A DNA stretch of 64,000 bases. It comes from an uncultured Faecalibacterium sp. GTDB lineage: Bacteria > Bacillota > Clostridia > Oscillospirales > Ruminococcaceae. Positions 1-9,075 of the stretch are shown in pieces. Positions within the stretch are counted from its first letter, which is position 1. Each line of letters opens with the position of its first letter. The notes below the pieces were generated by a model. That model saw nothing but the letters and a program-made list of their open reading frames with translations, made no database searches and was not told the origin of the DNA. The position numbers were made by a program, and so were the translations under genes. The stretch covers positions 34,251 to 98,250 of the forward strand of contig CAKTFD010000001.1 in assembly GCA_934553285.1 (NCBI GenBank), given 5' to 3'.

Positions 1-2
1 CT

Positions 3-401
3 GCCCTGCTGGCGCAGCTGCCGGAGCTTGCCGGCTGCATGTTTCTGCCCGGAGATCAGCCTTTGCTGCGCCGGGAAAGCGTGGAGGCCCTGACGGACGC
101 CTTCTGCCGGGACTATTCCTGCCTGACAGATACGCAAAAAGAAACAGAACGGGAGATCTTCCGGCTCGGAGCCGGGGTCGAAAACGACCCGGTCCCACTT
201 GTCGGAAGTCCCGTTCTGTTTGGAAGCAGCTCTTTTCCGGAACTGCTCACCCTGCCGGAAAACAAAGGCGGCAATGTGCTGCTGCAAAAATATCCTGCGC
301 AGGTGCATACTGTTTGCATCGCGGACCGTACGGAGCTGCTGGATGCAGATACCCCCGCCGTACTCCGGCAGCTGGAAGCCATTGCCCGGCAAAAAGGCTG
401 A
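3..401 (+). CDS. MobA-like nucleotidyltransferase, C-terminal part (cut by window start)
   Basis: The reading frame is open from base 3, so the gene begins outside the window; ATG at 39 is internal. The visible 132 residues read ALLAQLPELAGCMFLPGDQP, then a segment with LVGSPVLFG, a GGNVLLQ segment and a LLDADTPAVL segment. This is the arrangement of MobA/MocA-type NTP transferases, where the PGDQP loop binds metal and substrate and D-x-DTP near the C-terminus is conserved. Family members cytidylylate or guanylylate the molybdopterin cofactor of xanthine dehydrogenase-type enzymes. It ends 4 bases before the convergent NCS2 nucleobase permease, which fits a purine catabolism neighbourhood, but the cofactor specificity is inference. 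Confidence 0.7.
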   Translation, partial: ALLAQLPELAGCMFLPGDQPLLRRESVEALTDAFCRDYSCLTDTQKETEREIFRLGAGVENDPVPLVGSPVLFGSSSFPELLTLPENKGGNVLLQKYPAQVHTVCIADRTELLDADTPAVLRQLEAIARQKG

Positions 402-405
402 GTAG

Positions 406-1803
406 TTACTCTGCCATATCGTTCTTAGGCAGTAGGACGTTCAGCAGGATCGCCACGAAGGCGGCCGGCACGATGCCGGACTCGCCGCAGATCAGCTGGA
501 GGGCCTGCGGAGCCTGTGCCAGGATGCCGCTGTTGGCACCCATGCCATAGCCCACGCCCAGTGCCACGGACACGATGGTCAGGTGGCGCGGGGTCATCTT
601 ATCCTTGGTGATCAGCTGGATACCGCTGACCACGATAGAAGAGAACATCATAACAGCTGCGCCGCCCAGAACCGCCTGCGGCATGATGGAGATCAGCGCA
701 CCCAGCTTGGGGATCAGGCCGCACAGGATCAGGAACACCGCACCGGAAGCCAGTGCCATGCGGTTGACCACCTTGGTCATGGCCACCAGACCAACGTTCT
801 GGCTGAAAGAGGTATTGGGCAGCACGCCAAACAGCGCTGCAAAGGTGGAGCCAAGGCCATCGCAGATGACGCCGCCGGACAACTCCTTATCCGAAGGTTC
901 GCGACTCATGCCGCCTTCCATAACGCCGGAGATATCGCCCACGGTCTCCACAGCAGTGACGATGAACATGATCAGCACCGGCAGGATAGCGCGTGCATCA
1001 AACACGACCTTGACCGGCATCAGCTTGGGCACGGCAAACCAGGAAGCCTGTGCTACCTTGTTCCAGTTGAGCACCCACGCTTTTGTAAACTCCACACCAT
1101 CGGCGGTAACACCGGTAGTAGGCAGCACCAGCCCCATGATAAAGGCCGCCGCATAACCGGCCAGGATGCCGATGAGGATAGCAGAAGAGCTGAGGAAACC
1201 GGTGGTCCAGTGCTTGAAGAAGAGGATCACCACCAGCACAAACAGTGCCAGCAGCAGGTTTTCTACAGAACCGAAGTCCATGGCCTTGTTGCCGCCGCCA
1301 AAGGAGTTGATACCCACAGAGATCAGCGACAGGCCGATGGAAAGCACCACCGTACCGGTGACTACCGGCGGGAAGAACTTGCGCAGCGGCTTGAGGAAAA
1401 AGCCCAGCACGCTTTCAAAAATACCGCCGATGATGGAAGCGCCCATGATGGCGCCGTAGGCCAGCACACCGCCGCCCATGGTACCGACAACACTGTTGAA
1501 CACCCCGATAAAACCAGAACTGGTGCCCATGATGATAGGCACTGCACCGCCCACAGGCCCGATGGTGAACAGCTGCACCAGCGTAACGATACCGGCTACG
1601 AACATGGCGCTCTGCAGCAGGGTGACCTGCAGATCTGCAAATTCGCCGCCCGCAATGCCGCAGGCGCTGGTGATGATCAGCAGCGGGGTCAGATTGCCCA
1701 CAAACATGGCGCAGACATGCTGCAGACCCAGCGGGATCGCCTGCCGCAGAGACATTTTGGCTTCAAAATGATAAGCCGATTCTTCCAGCTTGACTTCCTT
1801 CAA
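406..1803 (-). CDS. NCS2-family nucleobase:cation symporter (uracil/xanthine permease type)
   Basis: A polytopic membrane protein of about 465 residues, normal for NCS2 permeases, that takes up xanthine, uric acid or uracil with H+ or Na+. The N-terminal region has LRQAIPLGLQHVCAMFVGN, the standard entry to TM1 of this family; later there is GTSSGFIGVF and the FIVTAVETVGDISGV segment, where the conserved Glu of TM8 lies, followed by NTSFSQNVGLVAMT in TM10. A GTG at 1812 sits almost on the AGGAG site, so TTG at 1803 with about 9 bases spacing is the more likely start. A good promoter lies at 1870-1898. Next to a MobA-like gene, xanthine is the likelier substrate, but sequence alone does not settle this. 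Confidence 0.88.
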   Translation of the reverse strand: MKEVKLEESAYHFEAKMSLRQAIPLGLQHVCAMFVGNLTPLLIITSACGIAGGEFADLQVTLLQSAMFVAGIVTLVQLFTIGPVGGAVPIIMGTSSGFIGVFNSVVGTMGGGVLAYGAIMGASIIGGIFESVLGFFLKPLRKFFPPVVTGTVVLSIGLSLISVGINSFGGGNKAMDFGSVENLLLALFVLVVILFFKHWTTGFLSSSAILIGILAGYAAAFIMGLVLPTTGVTADGVEFTKAWVLNWNKVAQASWFAVPKLMPVKVVFDARAILPVLIMFIVTAVETVGDISGVMEGGMSREPSDKELSGGVICDGLGSTFAALFGVLPNTSFSQNVGLVAMTKVVNRMALASGAVFLILCGLIPKLGALISIMPQAVLGGAAVMMFSSIVVSGIQLITKDKMTPRHLTIVSVALGVGYGMGANSGILAQAPQALQLICGESGIVPAAFVAILLNVLLPKNDMAE

Positions 1804-1869
1804 AAATTCCACTCTCCTAAGGTTTTACAGTTTTGTGCGTTTCGGACACTTTGTAAAAAAAGCGAAATT

Positions 1870-1898
1870 ATTATAGCAAAAAGCAAATTCAATGTAAA
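1870..1898 (-). promoter_or_regulatory. Sigma-A promoter of the NCS2 permease
   Basis: On the minus strand TTTACA (1893-1898), a 17-base spacer and a perfect TATAAT (1870-1875) precede the permease by about 60 bases. No purine riboswitch or PurBox could be recognised in the short leader. Confidence 0.75.
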
Positions 1899-1964
1899 AT
1901 AAGTATGACTTTTTCATGAAGAAATGTTGTATGCTCCAGCAGGCGTTTTTTCTTTCGGAACGTC

Positions 1965-2037
1965 AAAAAAGCAGGGTCTCTGTAGGTTTCGTCCATCCTC
2001 TTGTGGGCAGACAGCATACAGAACATCCTGCTTTTTT
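1965..2037. terminator. Long bidirectional terminator-like inverted repeat
   Basis: AAAAAAGCAGG (1965-1975) is complementary to CCTGCTTTTTT (2027-2037), and inside it TCTGTA (1979-1984) pairs with TACAGA (2017-2022). The A/T tracts allow termination on either strand. It lies after the stop of the RmlD-like gene (minus strand). The loop is unusually long and a competing repeat lies just outside (1924-1935), so it may be more than a simple terminator; see findings. Confidence 0.5.
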
Positions 2038-2088
2038 TGCGCATTTCGCGTTTTTTTGTGCGATACGGAAAAAATCGTGCTTTTGCAG

Positions 2089-2925
2089 TCAGGCCAGACC
2101 ATACTCCCGCAGGCAGCGTTCAATGCCTGCCTGCGTCGTATCAAACACGATACCATGTGCCCGGAGCTTCCTGCAATCCATGGCAAGATTTCGTGCCCAG
2201 GCCGCCTGCTGGATATCGACCGTGATCCCCAGCGCTTTTGCAAACTGCCGGGCGGTCAACACCATGTTTTCTGTGTTTTCGCTGCCAAAATTATAGACTC
2301 CGCCGGGCAGCAGCAGCGCAGGCTCCAACAGATCTATCGCCTGCCGGACATAGGTAATACCCCGGAAATCCCGGGTGGAAAAGCGGATACTCTCGCCCCG
2401 TTGCGCCGCACGCAGAAGATTCAGCGGCAAATTGCCCCGGATAGGCAGATGGTATCCGGGCAGATCATACATCCAGGTGGCACGCAGCAATACAGCATCC
2501 GGACAAACTGCCTGCACCTGCTGTTCCATTTCCAGCTTTCCCTGCCCGTAGAGATTGGCGGGCTGCAGCGGAATGCTTTCCGGCAGTGCGCCGGGCTGCG
2601 TTACGCCTGCATAAACCTGATCTGAGCTGAATGCCACGATCTTTGCACCGACCGCAGCTGCCGCTCGTGCGATCCACACCGGCAGCTCCACGTTTGCGCG
2701 GCGAGCCTGCTCCGGGTGGTCTGTGCAGTAGCCGGTATCCGAGATGGCTGCAGTGTGCAGGATGATATCCGGGCGCTGCTGCAGAACAAACTGCCGCACG
2801 GCGCTTTCCTCTGCTGTGGAGAGAAACCCTTTAGAAAAGGTGCACAGGTCATATCGGCCCGCCCATTGCTGCATCACGCGGGAGCCTACAAAACCGCCCG
2901 CACCCGTTACAAGAATCTTCTTCAT
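2089..2925 (-). CDS. RmlD-like NAD(P)-dependent sugar nucleotide reductase/epimerase
   Basis: A 278-residue extended short-chain dehydrogenase. The N-terminus MKKILVTGAGGFVGSRV carries the Rossmann GxxGxxG motif; HTAAISDTGYC, AFSSDQVYAG and the active-site YGQGK (YxxxK) follow in the usual order, and the middle part has RATWMYD and a GITYV segment as in RmlD proteins. Family members reduce dTDP-4-keto-rhamnose or related sugar nucleotides in cytoplasmic cell-surface polysaccharide synthesis. No other polysaccharide gene is adjacent, so the substrate is unknown. The ribosome site GGAGG is 13 bases upstream, a long spacing. It follows azlD by 29 bases and may be co-transcribed with azlCD. Confidence 0.75.
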   Translation of the reverse strand: MKKILVTGAGGFVGSRVMQQWAGRYDLCTFSKGFLSTAEESAVRQFVLQQRPDIILHTAAISDTGYCTDHPEQARRANVELPVWIARAAAAVGAKIVAFSSDQVYAGVTQPGALPESIPLQPANLYGQGKLEMEQQVQAVCPDAVLLRATWMYDLPGYHLPIRGNLPLNLLRAAQRGESIRFSTRDFRGITYVRQAIDLLEPALLLPGGVYNFGSENTENMVLTARQFAKALGITVDIQQAAWARNLAMDCRKLRAHGIVFDTTQAGIERCLREYGLA

Positions 2926-2954
2926 TTGTTACATGCGACCTCCGGCATAGGGCA

Positions 2955-3260
2955 TCAGATAAAAAATTCCAGCACGAATACCACCGCACAGCAGCCGGCA
3001 GCCACCTGAAACAGACTGGCTCCATACCAGGCTGCCGCAATGCCAACCACCAGCGCAACAGCACCTGCTGCGGGGCTTTGGGTGGCCTGGATAATGGCCG
3101 GAAAGGTCATCACTGCCAGCGTCACATAGGGTACATAGTATAAAAACGACTGAACAAAGCGGTTCTGGATCGGCTTACGGATGAGGGTAAGCGGCAGGAC
3201 GCGGATGGCATAGGACACCAGCGCCATAACCGCGATATAAATATAATTGTTATGCGTCAT
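2955..3260 (-). CDS. azlD: AzlD-type branched-chain amino acid exporter small subunit
   Basis: A 101-residue protein with about four hydrophobic segments. YIAVMALVSYAIRVLPLTLI at the N-terminus is typical of AzlD (DUF/AzlD family), the small partner of AzlC in export of branched-chain amino acids through the cytoplasmic membrane. Its ATG lies inside the end of azlC, giving an 11-base overlap, and it has its own AGGAGG 8 bases upstream. This translational coupling is usual for the pair. Function is assigned by family and by linkage; the true substrate may differ. Confidence 0.85.
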   Translation of the reverse strand: MTHNNYIYIAVMALVSYAIRVLPLTLIRKPIQNRFVQSFLYYVPYVTLAVMTFPAIIQATQSPAAGAVALVVGIAAAWYGASLFQVAAGCCAVVFVLEFFI

Positions 3261-4026
3261 TTTCGGATTCCTCCTGCTTGACCGGAAACAGAACTGCCGC
3301 TGCGCCGGAGATTGCCACTGTCAGAAGGATGGTGCGGCCGCCTTCGGAAAGCGCCGAGATGCCCGGCAGATAGTTGCACATAAAACTCAAGGCAAAACTG
3401 ATGACGACCAAAGCCGCCACGGTGCCATTTTTGTGGGCGGGCGGGATGATGATAGCCAAAAACATGCCATACAGTGCCACACTCAAAGCACTGACCACCC
3501 GCAGCGGCAGAAGATTGCCCGCCACGATGCCCAATGCCGTACCGGTCGCCCAGGCCGGAGCGGCCAACAAAATAGCGCCGTAAGTATAATATGGGTTCAG
3601 ACTGCCCGGTCGTGCAATGGTGATGCCAAAAAGTTCATCTGTGACATCATAACCGATCAGCAGCCGATGCCAGAAAGGCGTGCCAGGCGCAAAACGCTGT
3701 GCCAGCGCACAGCTCATTAGCAGATAGCGTGCATTGGCGATCAATGTGATAACGGCAACCTCGAAATAGGTGGCATTTGCCATAATGAGCGCAAATGCAG
3801 CATACTCGCCTGCGGAGGCGTTGTTCAGCAGACTGACAAGAAACCCCTGAAACGGTGTGAACCCCGCCTTGCGGGCTGCAATGCCCAGTGAAAATGATAC
3901 CGCAAAGTAGCCCAGCGCAATGGGTACACCATCCCGCATTCCATCGCAGAACACCTTACGGCTGAACCGATCGGCGCGTACGATCTGATCCGACTGCCGA
4001 TCCAGAAGCTCCTGCTTCGATCCCAT
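3250..4026 (-). CDS. azlC: AzlC-type branched-chain amino acid exporter large subunit
   Basis: About 258 residues with the AzlC signature segments DGMRDGVPIALGYFAVSFSL and a PxxG-containing GFTPFQGFLVSLLNNASAGE stretch, then several further membrane helices. Together with AzlD it forms an exporter for branched-chain amino acids and analogues. The frame is open further upstream to 4152, but ATG at 4026 has AGGAAAGGGG at a good distance and matches where family members begin. A TATAAT at 4069-4074 (minus strand) could be the -10 box; its -35 is weak. Confidence 0.85.
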   Translation of the reverse strand: MGSKQELLDRQSDQIVRADRFSRKVFCDGMRDGVPIALGYFAVSFSLGIAARKAGFTPFQGFLVSLLNNASAGEYAAFALIMANATYFEVAVITLIANARYLLMSCALAQRFAPGTPFWHRLLIGYDVTDELFGITIARPGSLNPYYTYGAILLAAPAWATGTALGIVAGNLLPLRVVSALSVALYGMFLAIIIPPAHKNGTVAALVVISFALSFMCNYLPGISALSEGGRTILLTVAISGAAAVLFPVKQEESENDA

Positions 4027-4068
4027 AGTTGATACTTCCCCTTTCCTCTTTTGCCAACAACAAAGCCT

Positions 4069-4097
4069 ATTATACTCCACTCCGCGCAGAGAAGAAA
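4069..4097 (-). promoter_or_regulatory. Probable azlCD promoter
   Basis: TATAAT on the minus strand (4069-4074) lies about 43 bases before the azlC start. The hexamer 17 bases further up is TTTCTT, a poor -35, so the promoter may need an activator. Confidence 0.4.
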
Positions 4098-4174
4098 GAG
4101 GTTCTTTGCTTTTTTGTGTAAAACTGCCGAGTTCCGGCTCAATATCCGGCACTCAGCAGTTCTTAGCGGGATTT

Positions 4175-4266
4175 TTATAGCAATTCAACTTTTTAATGCA
4201 ACAGCGTTGAATTACATATCGCAAATATGCTGCTTGAATGTTGCGCTAATTCTCAACTTGCGATAA
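4175..4266 (+). repeat. Dispersed MITE-like element, complete copy A
   Basis: This 92-base element begins TTATAGCAATTCAAC and ends CTTGCGATAA; the ends TTATAGCAA and TTGCGATAA are imperfect inverted repeats. AATTCAAC (4182-4189) pairs with GTTGAATT (4206-4213). CATAT-CGCAA-ATATG (4215-4229) is a second hairpin whose loop region TATCGCAA is complementary to the 3' end TTGCGATA. The same architecture occurs at 63174-63366, and a 3' fragment occurs at 28610-28650. The remainder of 4027-4361 holds the azlC promoter and nothing else recognised. Confidence 0.75.
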
Positions 4267-4361
4267 ATGTTGGAGTTATTCTAGGGCATTGGGGTAATAT
4301 CAGGCAATCCGTAGCGGAACCTCTGCGAAGATTACAGATGATTTCTTACGTATTTTGATTT

Positions 4362-5990
4362 TCAGCTTCTTCCCAATCTTCTTCTCTGCATTTTTTTCCA
4401 GATTGCCCGGCACTGATCACATACTTCTTGGTCAAGCCCCAGCATACCAACTAAAACTTCCCGATCGCCTATATCCAAGGCCTTCTCAATATCGCCATTC
4501 TCCCTGACGATCCGATCTATTTCACTCAAGAGTTTCTCTCGGTATACTGCATCTATTCGTTCAATTTTAGGAAGCAATACTTTTCCGACCTCCGTGGGCA
4601 GAATTTCCAAAACGCCTCCACCGTAGCTTCTTCCGCAGATCTCAGTAAATGCGAACGATACACTATTATAGTATGCTAGCAGTATGTTTTCGGGGTCAAC
4701 GCCCTCATTAAATTTTATTCTGTGCATTGTATCTGTGGAAACTGCTCCACATTGATTTAGAACAAACTTAGGATATAGATTATTGCGTCTTAGAAAAAAA
4801 GCATCTGGAACCCAAACGGATGGGATAATATACCATCTGTCTCGAATTGAACATTTATATCCAGCATTTTCATTGTTTGCTTCTCCTTTTAAAATATAGT
4901 CCTTATAGTTTTCAGGATACTTTTCATATGGAATATTTTCCGGGAAGCAAACAAGCCTAGCTTGCTTCCCGGCTTGCTTATTGTAATTCCAATCTTGTTC
5001 GGTAAAATATATACCATGTGCATGCGAGCTTCTTCCAATTAAAGGCCGTGTTGCCTCCTCAAGATGATATTGGTTTGTTTTTTCTTCTGTTATAGAAAAG
5101 TATCCATTATTTCCGGTTGTAATTCCAATATTTATAAGTCCATAATCCGAAAACTCAGAAAAGCGATTATCCGATTTCAATTTCTGAATCAATTCGATTT
5201 CTTTTTCGCTTGTAAAATATTTAGTCCACTTTTCCCTAACGTGTTGCATAGGTTGAAAGCCATTAGAATTTAAGTTCAGAGTATCAAATCCACAAATATC
5301 TTGTAATTCAATAATCCGAATACCTTTTTCCTCTTTTCCTTTTTCGCCGATAAAAACGACTACCTCCTGCTCAATGTCAGGAAAAACAAGTTGTTCAAAT
5401 GTAATAAGCGTAATTTTGGCAAGATTATTTGCCAAATAGAGTCGAAGGTCTTCCGCATATGCAACTTGCAATATTTCTGCAGGAATGACAAATGCGATTT
5501 TACCTTTTTCCGAAAGAAGCTGAATGCACGCCACCATAAACGCAACCCATGCATTTATCAGTTTGTTTGACTTCATTCCATGAGATTTTAAAATTTGTGC
5601 TTGATATTCTCGCTGTTTTTCCTGCAAGTATTGATAACGAATATATGGCGGGTTTCCAAGCACTAAATCATATGTTCTTTTTCCTAATGCTTCCCTATAG
5701 AAGTCAAAGAAATCCTCATTAAAAACCTTTACCTTCGGAGTATTATCATATCTATCACGTACTTTTTTTGCTTCGCCTTCTTCTATTTCAACGGCTTCAA
5801 CACTATGAATCTCACTCAGTAAGTGCAACTCACTCAATGCATCAAGAAAAACGCCGTCACCACAGCTTGGTTCCAACACACTGTTAATATCGTCAGTCTC
5901 GAAAAGGCGCACCATAGCAGTAGCCAGTTGTTGAGGCGTGTAATATGCTCCTCTTAACTTTTGTTCAGTACTATCCTTTTTGAGTTTCAT
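4362..5990 (-). CDS. N6-adenine DNA methyltransferase (Eco57I-like) of a restriction-modification system
   Basis: A 542-residue class I methyltransferase. LRGAYYTPQQLATAMV is the usual N-terminus of Eco57I/TaqI-type enzymes; SAM motif I is VLEPSCGDGVFLDAL (about residues 40-54) and catalytic motif IV is LVLGNPPYIRYQ (about 110). The remaining C-terminal half is probably the target recognition domain. It should methylate adenine in a specific DNA site and so protect the host from the partner enzyme just upstream (stop at 6006, gap 15 bases, site AGAGAGG). Base composition is visibly AT-rich compared with all neighbours, a sign of horizontal transfer. Confidence 0.85.
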   Translation of the reverse strand: MKLKKDSTEQKLRGAYYTPQQLATAMVRLFETDDINSVLEPSCGDGVFLDALSELHLLSEIHSVEAVEIEEGEAKKVRDRYDNTPKVKVFNEDFFDFYREALGKRTYDLVLGNPPYIRYQYLQEKQREYQAQILKSHGMKSNKLINAWVAFMVACIQLLSEKGKIAFVIPAEILQVAYAEDLRLYLANNLAKITLITFEQLVFPDIEQEVVVFIGEKGKEEKGIRIIELQDICGFDTLNLNSNGFQPMQHVREKWTKYFTSEKEIELIQKLKSDNRFSEFSDYGLINIGITTGNNGYFSITEEKTNQYHLEEATRPLIGRSSHAHGIYFTEQDWNYNKQAGKQARLVCFPENIPYEKYPENYKDYILKGEANNENAGYKCSIRDRWYIIPSVWVPDAFFLRRNNLYPKFVLNQCGAVSTDTMHRIKFNEGVDPENILLAYYNSVSFAFTEICGRSYGGGVLEILPTEVGKVLLPKIERIDAVYREKLLSEIDRIVRENGDIEKALDIGDREVLVGMLGLDQEVCDQCRAIWKKMQRRRLGRS

Positions 5991-6005
5991 CTAAAATAAC
6001 CTCTC

Positions 6006-8993
6006 TTAAATTTCAAACCTGTACACCTTTTTGATCAGGTTCTGGATTTCGCCAATGAGCATATCTTTCTCATCCTGTAGCACAGAAATCACTCGTTTCG
6101 GTGGATGATCTTTAAGCTCTTCATTTATGTTATAAATTCTGTGAGTATCCTCTATAACATTATTGTAAAGTGTTCGCTGCTTTACATCATCAAAATCCAG
6201 TTCCACAAATGGTAACGTTGACAAAACAAAAGTTCCTCGTGCTGTAAACCCATTTTCAAAATCACTTCCAACAATCCCCAAAATTCTTTCAGTAATAGGA
6301 TTAGACAGCCAAGCCTGAATATACTCTAATGCATACGGGCTTTCAGACTTTTTAGACACAGCACAATAACCTGCCGTTCCGCCTGATGCAATCAACATAT
6401 CATTTGTATCTAGCGCGTACATTGGTTCCTTACTCAAAACTCCAACGATCAGCTTTGGGGTGTCTATAAATGCAGTCAATGCTTGTGTTCTCCCATACTG
6501 ATACCATGAATCCGCTGTTGCATTCGGAACATCTCTGGTACCTTGGCTCGACACGCATTTTGGAACGAGACGATCATAGTAATCTTTCAGATAGTTAAAT
6601 GCTCCTGGAAAATGAGATTCCATGCATTCAACTGAAAGCAGCTTTCCTTGTTTATCATAAGGGAAAATAATCCACTTATCTGTTGCCAAAGTACTATACG
6701 AGTTTAACCCCTTCTCGGCCCTTTTTGTGGGTTTAAAATACGGACGTAAAATTTTACGTTCGATTTTGTATTCTTTTCCGTTCCGAAAGATTCTAATTGT
6801 AGCATGATTCTCATCTAAAATCTCATCTGAAGAAAACCAATAGACTGGTTTAGGACGCTCTGCACTCGTTTGAATCCCATTAAAAATATCAACATATTTT
6901 GTAATAGGAACTGCCACTTGATCTATTTTATAAAGCATGGACAAAAACTCAAAATCTGTTGTGAGCCGCCACGGCAATCTATTTAGAATCGTAGATTTAA
7001 ATTCAATTGTCTCTATTTTTTCGCCGAGCCACAGTTTATCCGCAGAATCAACACCTGTATAAGAAAATTTTTCCTGTGGCTGTTTGCACAATAACAAGAT
7101 TGAGCTATAAATCGTTTTATCTTCAAATAACTGTGCATCTCCAAAGTCGTCCAAACTTACAAGATGCTTTCCCTCTGCAATCAAATTCCGAAGATATTCT
7201 CCTGCACCAACCTTAAAAAACTTATTCGGCACAATGTAACAAATATATCCACCATCTTTTGTTTTTCTGATAGCTTGCTCTATAAAAATGAAGTATTTAT
7301 CAAATTGCTTATATGCTGTTCTATACTTTTTCCTGTAGATCTCGACCTCACTACTTGGAAGAAGCGCATGCATATCTTCTGTACTCACATATGGAGGATT
7401 TCCGATTATTACATCAAAAGATTCTCCTCCATTGATTTTTTCCCAATCAAAAGGAACTAAGTCCAATCGCTGATTTTCTGAATTTAAAATGCCCTGCATC
7501 TCCTTCTCGCTTACAAGAGCATTCCCAAAGAAAATGTTCGTACTTAAATCAGGAAGAATATGTTTCACCAAAGCCACAGACGGTGCAGTTTCGTCTTCAA
7601 TCAATTTAATAAGCAATGAAAATTTTGCAACCTCTACAGCATGAATATCAATATCGATGCCGTATATACAAGAACATAGAATCTCTTTCTTTTCTGAAAT
7701 GGGAAGTTTGTATACATGATTTCCGATTTCCTCCAGATGTTCTTTTTGTCCTGCATTCAAATACCATTGCACACAATAATTTTGAAGATATGAAAAAGCC
7801 TCTTCCAAAAAGACACCTGACCCACATGCAATGTCTGCGATTCGGATTTTCAGCAAATCTTTTGGTGTTTTCCCAGCACACGCTTTTGCCAGTGTTTTCT
7901 CAATCATATATTTAACAATTTCGGTTGGCGTTGTAACTATAGAGCGATTTATACACTCTTTCTTTTGTTGTAACCCAATACTTCCATCTTTCAAGACAAC
8001 AAGCTGTTCCGTTAAAAACAACTCATAAATTTTACCCAAAAGATGTGGCTCGATAATGTTAAAAAGATATGGACTCTGTGGGTAGTACAGTCCTTCAATC
8101 ATCTCCGAGATCACATCACACGACAAATCAAAAATAATATCATCGCCAGAAAACATGCCAGAGTTATATCTATGATCTGCCAATCTAAAAAGCTGTTCTA
8201 GCTGTTCTTTTAACTGTGATTTATCTATAATTGTTTCTTTCAAATTATGATAAAGCGGGAGATTTTTATCCTCACAAATTCTCAGAAACACAATTTGGTT
8301 AATAAATTCCTGCACGACATCATTTAAAACTTCCAGAGATTTATATCTACCACCTTTACAGTACAGTTCATTACTAAGTGCTACCCGCCATCCATTGATT
8401 TGAGATAAGAACATCTCATCAACTTGTTGTATCTGCGCACCTGCTTCTAAAGACCCATTATTTATATTTTTATCAAACTCACCCGAATATACTGTATCCC
8501 TTGAAATCAAGTCCTTGATCTCATTGAATTTTTCTATATATTCAGTATAATGATATAATCTGTATCGCGCAGTCGCACAATCATCTTCCTCATTTGGCAA
8601 ATAACAAGTATCATAAACGGCTAAGTACTCAAAATTTGTTAAAATGGCAATTCTATGCTTTGCATTCCAACCATATTTTCTTGTTTGGAAAGCTGGTGCT
8701 CCCGTCTTTGTAATATCTACAGATGGTTTCTTTGCTTCAACAAAAAATTTTGCAACGCCTCTTAGCGTCATCGTATAATCTGGACGATCCGAATGGCTCG
8801 AATAATTTTCTGCTATTACCTCTCTATACTGGGGAGCAACACCTTTCTCATTGGCTACATCCCAACCCAAAAATTTGAGAAAAGGATCAACAAACTCAAT
8901 CCTACAAGAGTGTTCATTATAATTCTGTTTTGCATCCTTATAATAACTCAGGTTCGCACTAAATTGTTCTACCAGACGTTGTAGTTCGTTCAT
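6006..8993 (-). CDS. Type IIG-like fused restriction endonuclease/N6-adenine methyltransferase
   Basis: A protein of about 995 residues with a nuclease-like N-terminus: the pair RPDY (about 70-73) and FFVEAKK (about 84-89) fits the PD-(D/E)xK fold of type I R N-terminal/type IIG nucleases. A methyltransferase core follows, with motif I IADIACGSGVFLEEAF near residue 388 and motif IV IIGNPPYVS near 531. The C-terminal third is presumably for recognition. Nuclease, methylase and recognition on one chain is the type IIG plan; the adjacent second methylase would modify the other strand. GTG at 9002 is possible, but ATG at 8993 follows AAAGG at better spacing. A near-perfect promoter is at 9076-9104. 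Codon use is AT-rich, unlike the flanks. Confidence 0.8.
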   Translation of the reverse strand: MNELQRLVEQFSANLSYYKDAKQNYNEHSCRIEFVDPFLKFLGWDVANEKGVAPQYREVIAENYSSHSDRPDYTMTLRGVAKFFVEAKKPSVDITKTGAPAFQTRKYGWNAKHRIAILTNFEYLAVYDTCYLPNEEDDCATARYRLYHYTEYIEKFNEIKDLISRDTVYSGEFDKNINNGSLEAGAQIQQVDEMFLSQINGWRVALSNELYCKGGRYKSLEVLNDVVQEFINQIVFLRICEDKNLPLYHNLKETIIDKSQLKEQLEQLFRLADHRYNSGMFSGDDIIFDLSCDVISEMIEGLYYPQSPYLFNIIEPHLLGKIYELFLTEQLVVLKDGSIGLQQKKECINRSIVTTPTEIVKYMIEKTLAKACAGKTPKDLLKIRIADIACGSGVFLEEAFSYLQNYCVQWYLNAGQKEHLEEIGNHVYKLPISEKKEILCSCIYGIDIDIHAVEVAKFSLLIKLIEDETAPSVALVKHILPDLSTNIFFGNALVSEKEMQGILNSENQRLDLVPFDWEKINGGESFDVIIGNPPYVSTEDMHALLPSSEVEIYRKKYRTAYKQFDKYFIFIEQAIRKTKDGGYICYIVPNKFFKVGAGEYLRNLIAEGKHLVSLDDFGDAQLFEDKTIYSSILLLCKQPQEKFSYTGVDSADKLWLGEKIETIEFKSTILNRLPWRLTTDFEFLSMLYKIDQVAVPITKYVDIFNGIQTSAERPKPVYWFSSDEILDENHATIRIFRNGKEYKIERKILRPYFKPTKRAEKGLNSYSTLATDKWIIFPYDKQGKLLSVECMESHFPGAFNYLKDYYDRLVPKCVSSQGTRDVPNATADSWYQYGRTQALTAFIDTPKLIVGVLSKEPMYALDTNDMLIASGGTAGYCAVSKKSESPYALEYIQAWLSNPITERILGIVGSDFENGFTARGTFVLSTLPFVELDFDDVKQRTLYNNVIEDTHRIYNINEELKDHPPKRVISVLQDEKDMLIGEIQNLIKKVYRFEI

Positions 8994-9075
8994 CCTATTC
9001 ACCTTTTAGTCCATCATTTTTCTTTTCGCTCAGATATACACCTATTCATTACACAGGATATTGTAGTACCTTTTA

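Noticed and set aside
1813..1869. Purine riboswitch in the NCS2 permease leader
   Set aside because: The leader is too short and lacks the conserved three-way junction loops.
583..1902. 439-codon plus-strand frame opposite the NCS2 permease, rich in His, Gln and Asp
   Set aside because: Composition is what the complement of a membrane protein gene gives; no supporting signal.
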